From Zygosaccharomyces rouxii (Eukaryota > Ascomycota > Saccharomycetes > Saccharomycetales > Saccharomycetaceae): 64,000 bases of DNA. Position 1 is the stretch's first letter. Each line of letters starts with the position of its first letter. The stretch is taken from positions 682,001-746,000 of the forward strand of contig NC_012990.1 of NCBI RefSeq assembly GCF_000026365.1, written 5' to 3'. The notes beneath the pieces are model-generated. The model was not told the DNA's origin, ran no database searches, and saw only the letters and a program-made list of their open reading frames with translations. Below, one piece after another: positions 46,275-56,005 of this stretch. A program made the position numbers and the translations under genes.

Positions 46275-47615
46275 TTAATTGACACCGGTCAAGTTGAATT
46301 GGTCAGCCTTTATAGCAGTTTCAGCTCTCTTCAATAGAGAACGACGCAATAGACCACTGTTTGAACCTGTAGAGTTACCTGGAGCTGCTTGAGATGGCAC
46401 AGCAGAAGGTGCAGCAGAAGCAGCAGGTGCACTAGCGGCTGGAGCAGAAGCAGCATCGGTTGGAGCAGCAGAAGCATCGGCTGGAGCAGAAGAGGCGTCT
46501 GCTGGAGCAGAAGAAACACCAGTTGGGACAGTAGCGTTGTTAGCTGGTGCACTAGCGGCTGGGGCAGAAGCGGCTGGAGCAGAAGAGTCATCTGCCGGAG
46601 CGGGAGAAGCATCAGTTGGTGCAGTAGCGTTGTTAGCAGGAGCACTAGCGGCAGGAGCACTAGCGGCAGGAGCACTAGCGGCAGGAACACTAGCGGCAGG
46701 AGCAGCATTAGTACCATTCAAAGATGGAGATGCAACAGCTGCAGCAGGGGAAGAAGGAGCGGTGTTGTTGCTGAAGCCACCTTGAGATGCCGATGGGGAT
46801 GCAACCGCAATGGTTGGATGAGCACCAGATGGGTTTGGAGCGGAAGAACCACTAGCTGGGGCAGAACCAATAGGAGCGGCAGAAGAGGCAGCAGATGGAG
46901 GAGCAGCAGAGGAACCAGTTGATCCACCCGAACTAGAAGATGGAGAGGCCGAGGATGCAGGTTCAGAGCTAGAATCAGAATCAGACGAAGAGCCACCAGG
47001 ACCAGAGTTAGTCTCGGATTGGGATGAAGATTGGTTACCATCTTCATCAGTACCCTGAGAACCAGCTTGAGCCACGGAAGAACCGCCACCAGAAGATGAA
47101 GATGATTCGGATTGAGAGTTAGCACCCTCAGCAGAGGAGTGAGAACTGGAACCAGAACCGCTAGAACCTTGAGAGCCCGAACCGGCTCCAGATTGAGCAG
47201 CTGGTGAGGATTCTGCACCAGAGCCACCACCAGAGCCACCACCAGAGCCACCGCCAGGGCTACCACCAGATCCAGAACCTTGAGAGCCAGTACCAGAACC
47301 ACCAGCACCAACTGCATTCAGTGGATTAGAGCCAGCTGGACCAGCGGCAACGCTGCTGCTTGGTGCGGTATTATTGGCATAACCAGGAGATGCATTGGTA
47401 CCATTTGGTGAAAAAGACGTACCATTTGGTGACAAGGACGTACCATTTGCACCACCGCCAGCAGCTGGCACAGAATTGTTAGCGGCACCTGGGAAAGATG
47501 GAGCTGCGACGCTAGCACCACTAGCAGATGGAGCAGCATTTGGCGCCAAAATGGTAGTTTCTCTGGCCTGGGTTAGAGCCAAAAGAGCGAGCACAAGTTG
47601 TGGTTTGAAGTACAT
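46275..47615 (-). CDS. large secreted mucin-like Ala/Ser/Pro/Gly-rich protein with Kex2 site
   Basis: 446 aa, ATG at 47615. A signal peptide (MYFKPQLVLALLALTQA) precedes over 400 residues of low complexity: Ala/Pro/Asn part with NGT sequons, a Gly/Ser block (GGGSGGGSGGGSG, near residues 118-135), a Ser/Asp/Glu block, then Ala-Ala-Ser-Ala-Pro repeats. Unlike the other wall proteins here it has no GPI signal: it ends LLRRSLLKR-AETAIKADQFNLTGVN, i.e. a dibasic Kex2-type site and a 16-residue tail with one NLT sequon. I know no ortholog; the position (between PKR1 and RPL15) is near YMR122W-A. A soluble or wall-retained mannoprotein is likely; release of the tail peptide is inference. DNA is GC-rich and repetitive, so copy number may vary. 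Confidence 0.78.
   Translation of the reverse strand: MYFKPQLVLALLALTQARETTILAPNAAPSASGASVAAPSFPGAANNSVPAAGGGANGTSLSPNGTSFSPNGTNASPGYANNTAPSSSVAAGPAGSNPLNAVGAGGSGTGSQGSGSGGSPGGGSGGGSGGGSGAESSPAAQSGAGSGSQGSSGSGSSSHSSAEGANSQSESSSSSGGGSSVAQAGSQGTDEDGNQSSSQSETNSGPGGSSSDSDSSSEPASSASPSSSSGGSTGSSAAPPSAASSAAPIGSAPASGSSAPNPSGAHPTIAVASPSASQGGFSNNTAPSSPAAAVASPSLNGTNAAPAASVPAASAPAASAPAASAPANNATAPTDASPAPADDSSAPAASAPAASAPANNATVPTGVSSAPADASSAPADASAAPTDAASAPAASAPAASAAPSAVPSQAAPGNSTGSNSGLLRRSLLKRAETAIKADQFNLTGVN
46639..46703. repeat. 15-bp coding tandem repeat, about four units
   Basis: Unit AGCACTAGCGGCAGG in tandem inside the mucin-like gene, encoding Ala-Ala-Ser-Ala-Pro. One unit has a single change (AACACTAGCGG). 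Likely prone to length change by slippage. Confidence 0.8.
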
Positions 47616-49223
47616 TATGAATTTTAGTTCAACGGTAGGTCTTCTCGGATTTTTACTGCTGTGAACTTATCAATCCGTATGATAATTTTATAATTATTCT
47701 TCTCCACAGGAGAAACGGAATAGAAACCCTGAATTATAATCCAATTGGCATCATCTTTTATACACTAGATCCATCTTGAACCTTGAATTAGATCCACAGC
47801 TAAGCCTTTCTTCACCAGTTGCGGCTAGAACTAAAGCCAGTTTTTGCCTCTAGTTACAATAACGGGTGTGTATCACTTGTAACTAACCAAATTCAAAGAC
47901 TCAATGAACTCACTCGAACGAAAAATTGGCGGTGTAAATTTTGAGATTATTTTGTGACAGTTCTAGATGTATTTGAAGAAACATGATTCTTGAATCCCGA
48001 TTGTTAGCTTCCCTTCGAAATCTTTGAGGAATCGAGACCAATGATTAAAGGGTTATAGTCCGATCAAGCAACCTAAATCTACCAGTTCGAGCCCTAACTG
48101 TGAATCAAAATCACGAAATTAGGCTCGATTGAATCGAGTTATTTGGAAAATAGTACCAGCTGCAGGATAAGCATAAAGCCGTGGAATACAACTTAATACA
48201 ATACAGGGCGTCATCAAACCGAACTGTGGGGGAGGGGGGCCATTGCCCAAGGGTTTCCTACTATTCTAGGTCTAGCTCATCCATGTTCTAGTCCAAAAAA
48301 AGGTCTTATGACGTTCTATTGTTGATTGCATTCCGGCCTTCTGGAACATTGACTCAACAAAGAGTATTTGATGCTAAGCCCGCAGGACGTCGCGAAAGCA
48401 ATCACTCAAACTCAAACTCTAATAAATTTCTAAACTCAGCAATCCTATTTACTAACCACGAAATTACTGAGCATTTTGGAATTGATTGGGTAAATATAGT
48501 GTTTCTGTCGAAGAATGTTACATTTGATTAACCCGTTTGTAAATTCTTGAAGCGATATTATTGTTCACATAGTAGAAGGGATTCTTGGGAAGACATTCAG
48601 GGTCTTGCATTGTGGCGCTGAGCAAGATGGGATGAAATAGGGTAGGGTGTAGTAGGATGGATATGAGAGAACTGAGATCAAGCAGTAGAAATGTTGAAGA
48701 CTTTATGTTCAAGAGCCCACTAAAACCCGCCAATAGTGAATGAGACGAATGGAATCTGAGAAAGATGGACTAAAATGAATGGAAAGAGTTAAGTCGAATT
48801 TTATACGTTTGACGAAGTTTCGACTACGTTACATGCGTAGGTCCATGTTGAAACTGTTCTGATGCAAGTTTGTATAACCATTCTTACTGGATTTGATAAA
48901 AATACTGAAGCAAAACTGAAGCAAATAAAAGTCAAATATGGATATCTAATACCGCCCAAGGATTTTTTTTAAATTTTAATTGAATTTCTGTCGTATTCTA
49001 GTTTATATTTTTTTCCAGCGTCACACTGACACTTGGTGCGAAAATATCAGAATGCCCTTGCGCGTAACTCTCAGAACGCCCGACGCACCCACGCAGGTTT
49101 TTTGAAAAAATTTTTGACAAAAAAAAATTCTTTAAAGTGATGAGCATCAAAAACGAACTTTTCACTATTACCTACCACTTTCACTGTTACAGAACCTAAC
49201 AAATCATAATCAATTAAATCACT
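47616..49223. other. intergenic region with RPL15 promoter at its right end
   Basis: 1.6 kb. The left 1.3 kb shows no supported gene; small ORFs at 48319-48531 (+) and 48518-48733 (-) have no features. The right 270 bp has the GCGTCACACTGACAC motif (49018-49032), a Rap1-like site, and T-tracts upstream of RPL15. Confidence 0.5.
49086..49095 (+). promoter_or_regulatory. Rap1-like site upstream of RPL15
   Basis: CACCCACGCA, 8 of 10 to CACCCATACA, about 130 bp upstream of the ATG and followed by A/T tracts. This is the usual layout of ribosomal-protein promoters, but the match is imperfect. Confidence 0.45.
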
Positions 49224-49838
49224 ATGGGTGCCTACAAGTACTTGGAGGAGTTGCAAAGAAAGAAGCAATCTGATGCTTTGAGATTCTTGCAAAGAATCAG
49301 AGTCTGGGAATACAGACAAAAGAACGTCGTTCACAGAGCCTCCAGACCATCTAGACCAGACAAGGCTAGAAGATTGGGTTACAAGGCCAAGCAAGGTTTT
49401 GTTATCTACCGTATCCGTGTTAGACGTGGTAACAGAAAGAGACCTGTTCCAAAGGGTGCTACTTACGGTAAGCCAACCAACATGGGTGTTAACGAGTTGA
49501 AATACCAAAGAGCTATGAGAGCTACTGCTGAAGAAAGAGTTGCTCGTCGTGCCTCCAACTTGAGAGTTTTGAACTCTTACTGGGTTAACCAAGACTCCAC
49601 CTACAAGTACTTTGAGGTCATCCTAGTCGATCCATTCCACAAGGCTATCAGAAGAGATGCTCACTACAACTGGATCTGCAACCCTGTTCACAAGCACAGA
49701 GAAGCTAGAGGTTTGACTGCCACTGGTAAGAGATCCAGAGGTATCAACAAGGGTCACAGATACAACAACTCTCAATCCGGTAGAAGAAAGATCTGGAAGA
49801 GACACAACACCTTGTCTTTGTGGAGATACAGAAAATAA
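49224..49838 (+). CDS. RPL15: 60S ribosomal protein L15 (eL15)
   Basis: 204 aa, ATG at 49224, the exact family length. The sequence is the highly conserved eL15 ([21 protein letters not shown]... to ...SLWRYRK), very basic, with strongly biased codons (TTG, AGA, GTT, GCT) unlike neighbours, as for abundant proteins. It contacts 25S rRNA in the large subunit. S. cerevisiae has two copies, RPL15A (YLR029C) and RPL15B (YMR121C); this single gene sits beside the single ADE16/17 as in both duplicated regions. No intron. Confidence 0.99.
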   Translation: MGAYKYLEELQRKKQSDALRFLQRIRVWEYRQKNVVHRASRPSRPDKARRLGYKAKQGFVIYRIRVRRGNRKRPVPKGATYGKPTNMGVNELKYQRAMRATAEERVARRASNLRVLNSYWVNQDSTYKYFEVILVDPFHKAIRRDAHYNWICNPVHKHREARGLTATGKRSRGINKGHRYNNSQSGRRKIWKRHNTLSLWRYRK

Positions 49839-49982
49839 TCGTCTCCATCGGTATAGCATTAGTATTCAGTCTTATTATTACTATATATCGTTGAAATTAA
49901 TAGAAGGCCTCGTGTTATTCCGGGTTATCCGAAGTTTTGAAATGTTTGAAATTGAAGATCAATTCAAGATTCATTGTGCTGT

Positions 49983-49988
49983 TGACTC
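49983..49988 (+). promoter_or_regulatory. Gcn4/Bas1-type TGACTC upstream of ADE16/17
   Basis: TGACTC lies 151 bp before the ATG at 50139. Bas1 and Gcn4 bind this core at adenine-pathway promoters; only one clear copy is seen. Confidence 0.5.
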
Positions 49989-50138
49989 CTCCAAAATTGA
50001 AGTGTGTCAAACAAATTACGCAAATTTTTACTTATAGTTAGTTATAAAGGTTGTCATTGTTTAAGTCTTTGTAAGAGCGAGAACAACATAAGTCACTCAC
50101 TCACTATACAGAGATTTGAAGCAACACAAGATAAGAGA

Positions 50139-51920
50139 ATGGGTGATTACGAAAGTACAGCTATTTTGTCTGTTTATGACAAGACAGGTCTTTTAGACCT
50201 TGCTAAGGGCTTAAGTGAAGCTAATGTGCGTATCTTAGCCTCTGGTGGTACTGCACGTATGGTGCGTGAAGCTGGTTTCCCAGTTGACGATGTGTCGAGT
50301 ATTACACATGCACCTGAAATGTTGGGTGGTAGAGTGAAGACTTTACATCCAGCAATTCATGGTGGTATTTTGGCTAGAAACTTGGAACAAGATGAAGAGG
50401 ATTTACAAAAGCAACATATTGATAAAGTCGACTTTGTTGTTTGTAACTTGTATCCCTTTAAAGAAACTGTAGCTAAAGTTGGTGTTACTGTATCAGAAGC
50501 CGTTGAAGAGGTTGATATTGGTGGTGTCACATTGTTGAGAGCTGCAGCTAAAAACCATGCAAGAGTAACTATTTTATCTGATCCTCACGATTATCCAGCC
50601 TTTTTATCTGAATTGAAAAAGGGTAATGGTCAAGTGAGCCAAGAATTGAGAAACCATTTAGCATTAAAGGCCTTTGAACACACTGCCGACTATGATAATG
50701 CAATTTCTGATTTCTTCAGAAAGCAATACTCTGAAGGTAAGTCTCAATTGCCTCTACGTTATGGTGCAAACCCACACCAAAAACCTGCTCAAGCTTTTGT
50801 TACACAACAGGAAGAATTACCTTTCAAAGTCCTATGCGGATCACCTGGTTACATCAACTTGCTAGATGCATTAAATTCATGGCCATTGGTCAAAGAATTA
50901 TCAGCATCTTTGAATCTACCAGCTGCAGCTTCATTCAAGCACGTCTCACCTGCTGGTGCAGCTGTTGGTCTCCCACTATCAGATGTTGAGAAGCAAGTTT
51001 ATTTTGTCTCCGATATTGAGAACTTGTCACCACTAGCTTGTGCCTACGCTAGAGCTCGTGGTGCTGATAGAATGTCCTCATTTGGTGACTACATTGCTCT
51101 TTCAAACATCGTCGATGTGCCTACTGCAAAAATTATCTCTAGAGAAGTTTCTGACGGTATCATTGCCCCCGGTTTTGAGGAAGAAGCTCTAGCTATTTTG
51201 AAGAAGAAGAAGGGTGGGAAATACTGTGTTTTGCAAATTGATCCTAACTTTGTTCCTGAACCATTGGAAACCAAACAAGTTTATGGTGTTAGTTTGCAAC
51301 AAAAGAGAAATGATGCCATTATTAACAAATCTTCATTCAGAGAAATCGTTTCCGCCAATAAGAACTTGACCGAACAAGCAGTTATCGATTTGACTGTTGC
51401 AACCATTGCTCTTAAATACACGCAATCAAATTCCGTGTGCTACGCTAGAAATGGTATGGTTGTCGGTCTTGGTGCTGGTCAACAATCAAGAATTCACTGT
51501 ACTAGATTGGCTGGTGATAAGGTTGATAACTGGTGGTTTAGACAACATCCAAGAGTCTTATCCATCAAATGGGCAAAGGGTGTTAAGAGACCTGAGAAAT
51601 CAAATGCAATTGATTTGTTCGTCACCGGTCAAATTCCAACTGAAGAACCAGAAAAATCCGACTACGAATCTAAGTTTGAACAAATTCCAACTCCATTTAC
51701 TGAAGAAGAAAGAAAGGATTGGTCATCTAAATTGACTAACGTTTCATTGTCTAGTGATGCTTTCTTCCCATTCCCTGATAACGTTTACAGAGCAGTCAGA
51801 AGTGGTGTTAAGTTTATTGCAGCTCCATCAGGATCTGTTATGGATAAGGCTGTCTTCAGCGCTGCTGATTCATTCCAAGTCGTCTACGTGGAAAATCCAA
51901 TTCGTCTATTCCACCATTAA
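50139..51920 (+). CDS. ADE17: bifunctional AICAR transformylase/IMP cyclohydrolase
   Basis: 593 aa from the ATG at 50139; the open frame upstream to 50004 starts non-ATG and is leader. The enzyme does the last two steps of purine synthesis: formylation of AICAR with 10-formyl-THF, then closure to IMP. The N-terminal about 200 residues are the MGS-like cyclohydrolase ([67 protein letters not shown]); the rest is the transformylase with [15 protein letters not shown] and [14 protein letters not shown]. cerevisiae ADE16 (YLR028C) and ADE17 (YMR120C) are duplicates; this single gene is equally related, so the symbol stands for ADE16/ADE17. Confidence 0.97.
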   Translation: MGDYESTAILSVYDKTGLLDLAKGLSEANVRILASGGTARMVREAGFPVDDVSSITHAPEMLGGRVKTLHPAIHGGILARNLEQDEEDLQKQHIDKVDFVVCNLYPFKETVAKVGVTVSEAVEEVDIGGVTLLRAAAKNHARVTILSDPHDYPAFLSELKKGNGQVSQELRNHLALKAFEHTADYDNAISDFFRKQYSEGKSQLPLRYGANPHQKPAQAFVTQQEELPFKVLCGSPGYINLLDALNSWPLVKELSASLNLPAAASFKHVSPAGAAVGLPLSDVEKQVYFVSDIENLSPLACAYARARGADRMSSFGDYIALSNIVDVPTAKIISREVSDGIIAPGFEEEALAILKKKKGGKYCVLQIDPNFVPEPLETKQVYGVSLQQKRNDAIINKSSFREIVSANKNLTEQAVIDLTVATIALKYTQSNSVCYARNGMVVGLGAGQQSRIHCTRLAGDKVDNWWFRQHPRVLSIKWAKGVKRPEKSNAIDLFVTGQIPTEEPEKSDYESKFEQIPTPFTEEERKDWSSKLTNVSLSSDAFFPFPDNVYRAVRSGVKFIAAPSGSVMDKAVFSAADSFQVVYVENPIRLFHH

Positions 51921-52125
51921 GAAGGCTTGTTTTTCCCATTGTAATGATAATTTTTGTTGGTCTACACTGACGGTATAATGTACTAAAACTATCAAATGCA
52001 ACCAACTCATCAAGAGATCTATCTACTATTGTTATAATTGTTATAATTATTATTAGTATTGTCACTACTACTATCACAAGAATTTCCCATATAAGTAGAG
52101 AATAAATTACGAAAAGATGTGTAAA

Positions 52126-52578
52126 AAATGTATGCAGTATGGTTTTACCCAAATGATAAATGACCCATAAGGTCTTCATAGCGTCCAGGAATATACTGCT
52201 ACAGGGCGACTAAATTGACGACCGAACTCAATCCCACTCACAGAAGTAAGCAAGAGAATTCAAAGTCAAAGCGTCCTGCTTGATCTAATTTGACCCGTTG
52301 ACGGGGCTGCTTCTGCCTCAACCACGTACTTTGTGGCAACATCTCAGAGCCGTGACTCCTACCAGGTGCGACTCAACCCCAACCCGAAGGTCAGAGGAGA
52401 AGCTCCAGGCAAGATAACTCCAAGATCCTTGAGGCTCGCCTCTCGAGCGCCAAGATGTTGAGGGAACTTTTGAGGAAGCTAAGCAACAGTAGCAAGAGAC
52501 AATCACCGGTCCACTGACGTGGAAGCGGCGGCATCTCCCTTCCTCGGCACTCCCCCCAACACGAGTCTATGCTTGGTT
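52126..52578 (-). ncRNA. snR30: H/ACA snoRNA snR30 (U17 homolog)
   Basis: About 453 nt on the minus strand, GC-rich against its surroundings. The 5' end near 52578 (AACCAAGCATAGACTCGTG) resembles the S. cerevisiae snR30 start as I recall it. The 3' hairpin carries both universal snR30/U17 rRNA-binding boxes: m1 ATATTCCT (52194-52187) and m2 AAACCAT (52145-52139), framed by a perfect stem GCAGTAT/ATACTGC, and an ACA box (52131-52129) three bases from the predicted end. snR30 is essential for early cleavages of 18S pre-rRNA rather than pseudouridylation. In S. cerevisiae I recall it lying next to ADE16, so synteny agrees. The 5' end and the H box are not fixed. S. cerevisiae snR30 is longer (606 nt). 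Confidence 0.9.
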
Positions 52579-52929
52579 ATTTTCAAAAGAAAAGATTTTA
52601 AGACATAGTTCAGGAGTAATTGAGATGAGATGAGAAGTAGGCCTTTATATATGTCAAAATTTTTTCAAAAGTGTTGACCCGCCCGAAGAAAAAAAAAGAA
52701 AGACAAGAATCAGGGTTACTACACCCGACTAGGGCTCAAGATGAACCAATCGATAGTTATATGATTTAGCCGCTGATGGCGAGTAAAGAATAACAGTAGT
52801 ATACCAAAGGAATTGCCGCTTTCTATCCACACAGGAGCAGGAGTTGAGAAGAAGAAGAGGAAGAAGAAAGAAAACAAACACAAACACAAACACAAAACAT
52901 TTATTCACTTATTCAATATAAAAAGATGT
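52579..52929. other. snR30 promoter and ASI1 3' flank
   Basis: 351 bp. Reading on the minus strand, a TATATAAA-type TATA lies near 52648-52640, about 65 bp upstream of snR30, and AGCCCTAG/TAACCCT (52738-52712), which resemble Tbf1 snoRNA-promoter sites. CAAACA repeats near 52880-52897 lie by the ASI1 end. No protein gene. Confidence 0.5.
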
Positions 52930-54831
52930 TCAAATTGCATGCAACTTGCTATATCCATGAACGTCCCTTCTGCAGCATACACATGAGTTGAATCCACGTA
53001 GCCCCAAGGATACCCTACAGCTTTCGCAGAGGGCGAAACATCTACAAGGCCACAATACCACATTTCTTGAATTAGTCTTACAAACCACACAGGCAAAGGT
53101 CGAATCCATATCATCATCATCATCGTCGTCGTCGTCGTCAGTTCTATGCGATGCAGTTCTCTCGAGCACCACTTCGGTAAGAATCTTCTGCGGTTCTATA
53201 GCGGCGTATTGTTTTCTAGTTAACCTAGTACCGCTATGAACTGCCGATTTTAAGATGGACCACATGGATATGTACCAAGAAAGATCCTCTTGTAAATTGT
53301 CCATACTTTCAGGAGCTAATATGGTCCCTAAATCTTCATCATCGCTACCAAATTCTGTATCAGTTTCCACTTCCTCACTTTGGTCCGGCACGTAATCACC
53401 TGAAAGATCATCTTCTGGTAACAAATATTGATTGTTATCGAGATCGGTCTCCTTCTGAGAGAATTGCGGTTTGGACAAGAATTTTGCGTAATTCCTTTCA
53501 GTCACATATCTATTGGGATCCTTCGCTAATGGTTCCTGCCTTATTTCTGGTGCTCTGGATTTACGGAAGAAAGCAAAGAAATGTTTGACTAGCATGATGC
53601 AAATTTTGAATCTTTTCACTAGACCAGGCGCATTACTCGTGCCTGGATGCATTGTCATAATACTCTCTCTATACCTAATTTCAATATCCTCTGGAATCGT
53701 AGAGATGTTATTCAAATAACCGCTAATCACATAACTGTGATGAATGCTTGAGGGTGCATTGATATGAGAAAACTCTCTTAACACACCTTTGCTCATCGAT
53801 TCTCTGCCCATACATAGCATAGTAGCCAGTTTAACCACAACGCATGAGAACTCTTCTTCGCCTGTACAGTTTAAATGTTCCCACCAATTGCGCATAAACG
53901 AATAAAATTGTAATTCTTGTGGATCTAACCCTCCCCTGCCAAACGGATCCAATCTTACCAAGTATGCTAATGAATAAGTACTGACAGACATCACAATCAA
54001 AAACAACGAGAACATTTTCGGGAAATTTATGTATCTTGTTGCAACAGGCAATGAATTAAAACCAAACCATCTTACTTTGTAAATGAAATGCCCTATACCT
54101 GCAAAGTTGAGTATAGTGCTACCAAAAAGACGATATTTCCTACATTGGAACAATTCCACCGAGTGAACTAATAATCTACCCAGTGTTGCCATCATACAAT
54201 CTGGTAAATAGTCCTGCAAAGGAAGATCAAGCTGTTTACTCTTCTTTAGACAATAGAAAAGAATCGATAGTTCAAAGATAGAGTAATCAGATTCCTCCAA
54301 CGGTAGAGTATTAGTAGTCGATGCTACAAATGTCTCCACACAATTCGACCATGCATACGAGGCAAATGTACTTGAAAGAAAAGTGGTAAACTCCAACGGT
54401 TCTAACTTCTGAACGATCCCATATTGACACAATACTTGCAACAGTGTATAAATTAGTGGTATAATAGCTGCAAGGTGTAGTAAAACCCTTGACCACAGTG
54501 GCAAGACAACACGGTTTGCAGTTGATCTCAAAGATGCCATGATAACAATCCTGTTAAGGATCAAAGCCGTAACAAAACTAGCAGTGGCGTAGCTACTCAA
54601 TAAGTAATAGGTGAGCTCTTTAAGGCATCTCACACCAAACCATAGGATATCAACATCTAATGCCTGTTCATATTGAAGTTTTGCGGCATTCACAAAGGAA
54701 AGTGCTAATCTATACGGGTAGTTAACCACAGGGCTGAAGATAACACTGTCGGGAATCAAAGAATGAGCAGTTTGATTCAAATACGAAAAAGATTCTAGAA
54801 CATTAGAACCTATAGCACTAGTAGCGTTCAT
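52930..54831 (-). CDS. ASI1: inner nuclear membrane RING ubiquitin ligase Asi1
   Basis: 633 aa, ATG at 54831 (S. cerevisiae YMR119W: 624 aa). Asi1 with Asi2/Asi3 degrades mislocalised proteins at the inner nuclear membrane and keeps Stp1/Stp2 targets silent. Several membrane spans are in the N-terminal half (for example YYLLSSYATASFVTALILNRIVI, VLLHLAAIIPLIYTLLQVL, MFSLFLIVMSVSTYSLAYLV). The C-terminal RING-type cluster is near residues 583-625: CVVC, CRC, CESC, CVCC in order. A run of nine Asp sits just before it (GAT/GAC microsatellite). Asi3 is a relative, but position beside the ADE17-type gene favours Asi1. Confidence 0.9.
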   Translation of the reverse strand: MNATSAIGSNVLESFSYLNQTAHSLIPDSVIFSPVVNYPYRLALSFVNAAKLQYEQALDVDILWFGVRCLKELTYYLLSSYATASFVTALILNRIVIMASLRSTANRVVLPLWSRVLLHLAAIIPLIYTLLQVLCQYGIVQKLEPLEFTTFLSSTFASYAWSNCVETFVASTTNTLPLEESDYSIFELSILFYCLKKSKQLDLPLQDYLPDCMMATLGRLLVHSVELFQCRKYRLFGSTILNFAGIGHFIYKVRWFGFNSLPVATRYINFPKMFSLFLIVMSVSTYSLAYLVRLDPFGRGGLDPQELQFYSFMRNWWEHLNCTGEEEFSCVVVKLATMLCMGRESMSKGVLREFSHINAPSSIHHSYVISGYLNNISTIPEDIEIRYRESIMTMHPGTSNAPGLVKRFKICIMLVKHFFAFFRKSRAPEIRQEPLAKDPNRYVTERNYAKFLSKPQFSQKETDLDNNQYLLPEDDLSGDYVPDQSEEVETDTEFGSDDEDLGTILAPESMDNLQEDLSWYISMWSILKSAVHSGTRLTRKQYAAIEPQKILTEVVLERTASHRTDDDDDDDDDDMDSTFACVVCKTNSRNVVLWPCRCFALCESCRVSLGLRGFNSCVCCRRDVHGYSKLHAI

Positions 54832-55317
54832 ATTCTTTCCACTGCCTGGTGTCTCAATTGTTTATTGCACCTTTGATCTATTGTCTTCTTGACTCCGTAA
54901 AGCACGTCACAAAGGTAAATCTTTATGAAAACTCTCCAACAAGAGTTTAAACCCAACAGATGTCGAGTCTGTCTTGATGCTCAAAAGATTAACGACTAGG
55001 AACAAGGAAATGAGCTCCAAATCCTTTCCCAGTTTCAATATTTCTATTTCCTTACAATTAGTTTTAAACTTTTAAGTTTGAGCGTACGTCCCCATAGAGA
55101 GATGACTTGTTGAAACGACTACCACAACACGTCACCACGGGTAAGGAGAATAGTAAGAAGGGAAGGCAGAATTAGACACCAAGCGCCTTCTCTGCTCATA
55201 TAATAATCATTAGAAAGATTACGGATACACGTAGTCTTCTTGAATCAGGATTGTACTTGCAGCGTTGGGCCTACTATGGATGGTCATATTCATTGTTGAA
55301 AGTTGGAAAAAAAGAAG
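54832..55317. other. ASI1 upstream region
   Basis: 486 bp, no gene. A CGGGTAA Reb1-type core is near 55138-55144. The synteny change described under findings lies to its right. Confidence 0.5.
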
Positions 55318-55437
55318 TGGTTGCTGTGAGATTCGAACTCACGCATCTTGCGATACCTGAGGGTTCCCAGTAGTTTTTACTACTGGTAAGAGTCGAACTC
55401 TTGAATCAGGCGCCTTAGACCGCTCGGCCAAACAACC
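55318..55437 (-). tRNA. tRNA-Leu(CAA) with 38-nt intron
   Basis: 120 nt, mature 82 nt, class II. Acceptor GGTTGTT pairs with AGCAACC, discriminator A. Anticodon CAA is in GATTCAAG; the intron is 55399-55362. Pre-tRNA pairing AAGAGT/ACTCTT spans the anticodon side, as in S. cerevisiae tRNA-Leu(CAA), whose exons are nearly identical. The variable arm (GTATCGCAAGATGC) and T loop (GTTCGAATC) are intact. Confidence 0.96.
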
Positions 55438-56005
55438 ATGTATTTGTTGTATGTAAGTGGGAAAGAAGATGCAACAAGTCGTAGAGGTTAATCTGACCAG
55501 TTTGAACAGTTCAATCTACTTAAACTCACCAATTGAAACCTGTAGCTAAACGATTCTTCCACCATTTCTCTGATTACTATCTTACAACTCAGTGTCACAC
55601 TGACACCTTTATCTGATATGCACGTCTTAAATGATCACTGTGTGCAGTGGTGTAAGGAGTGAACGGTTTTTAACCTCCTCTTAGGTGACATTTTTTTTAC
55701 CTCCCCCTCAACAACGAAATTCAAAGATTCTATCGTGGTTTGAAGTATAAGAATAAGAGAAACTTAAACAAGAACAATTACTGCAATTGTTGATTAACCT
55801 AAGTGATCCCGCGTATCATCAATTGATCAAGGTTTTATATAAGGAATTCGTTTGTTCCTTGGATTGTCTGGTTACTCCCCTTTTTCTCCTCCCATTTTTC
55901 TCTTCTTCTATCTCTCGATTATTGACCTTATTTAGGATCTCGAGAGTCGTCGTATCATCATTATTGTATATCTCTTCTAATTGACCCATAAGAATCAGAA
56001 TTAGG
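55438..56005. other. tRNA-Leu to PDB1 intergenic region
   Basis: 568 bp. It has the perfect inverted motif GTGTCACACTGACAC (55592-55606), a C/T-rich patch and a TATATAAGG near 55836 upstream of PDB1. The open frame at 55787-55984 starts with TTG and is not supported. Confidence 0.55.
55592..55606. promoter_or_regulatory. inverted-repeat motif GTGTCA-CAC-TGACAC
   Basis: Perfect 6-bp arms around CAC. Near copies are at 49018-49032 (upstream of RPL15) and, on the minus strand, 61215-61201 (upstream of GCD6). The binding factor is unknown to me. Confidence 0.5.

Noticed and set aside
46331..47539. Leu-rich, Arg/Ser-rich and Ala-rich ORFs overlapping the mucin-like gene
   Set aside because: They are other frames of its GC-rich repeats; only the minus frame with ATG at 47615 has a signal peptide.
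48040..48105. tRNA-like CAGTTCGAGCCC in the intergenic region
   Set aside because: T-loop-like words only; the stems do not pair.
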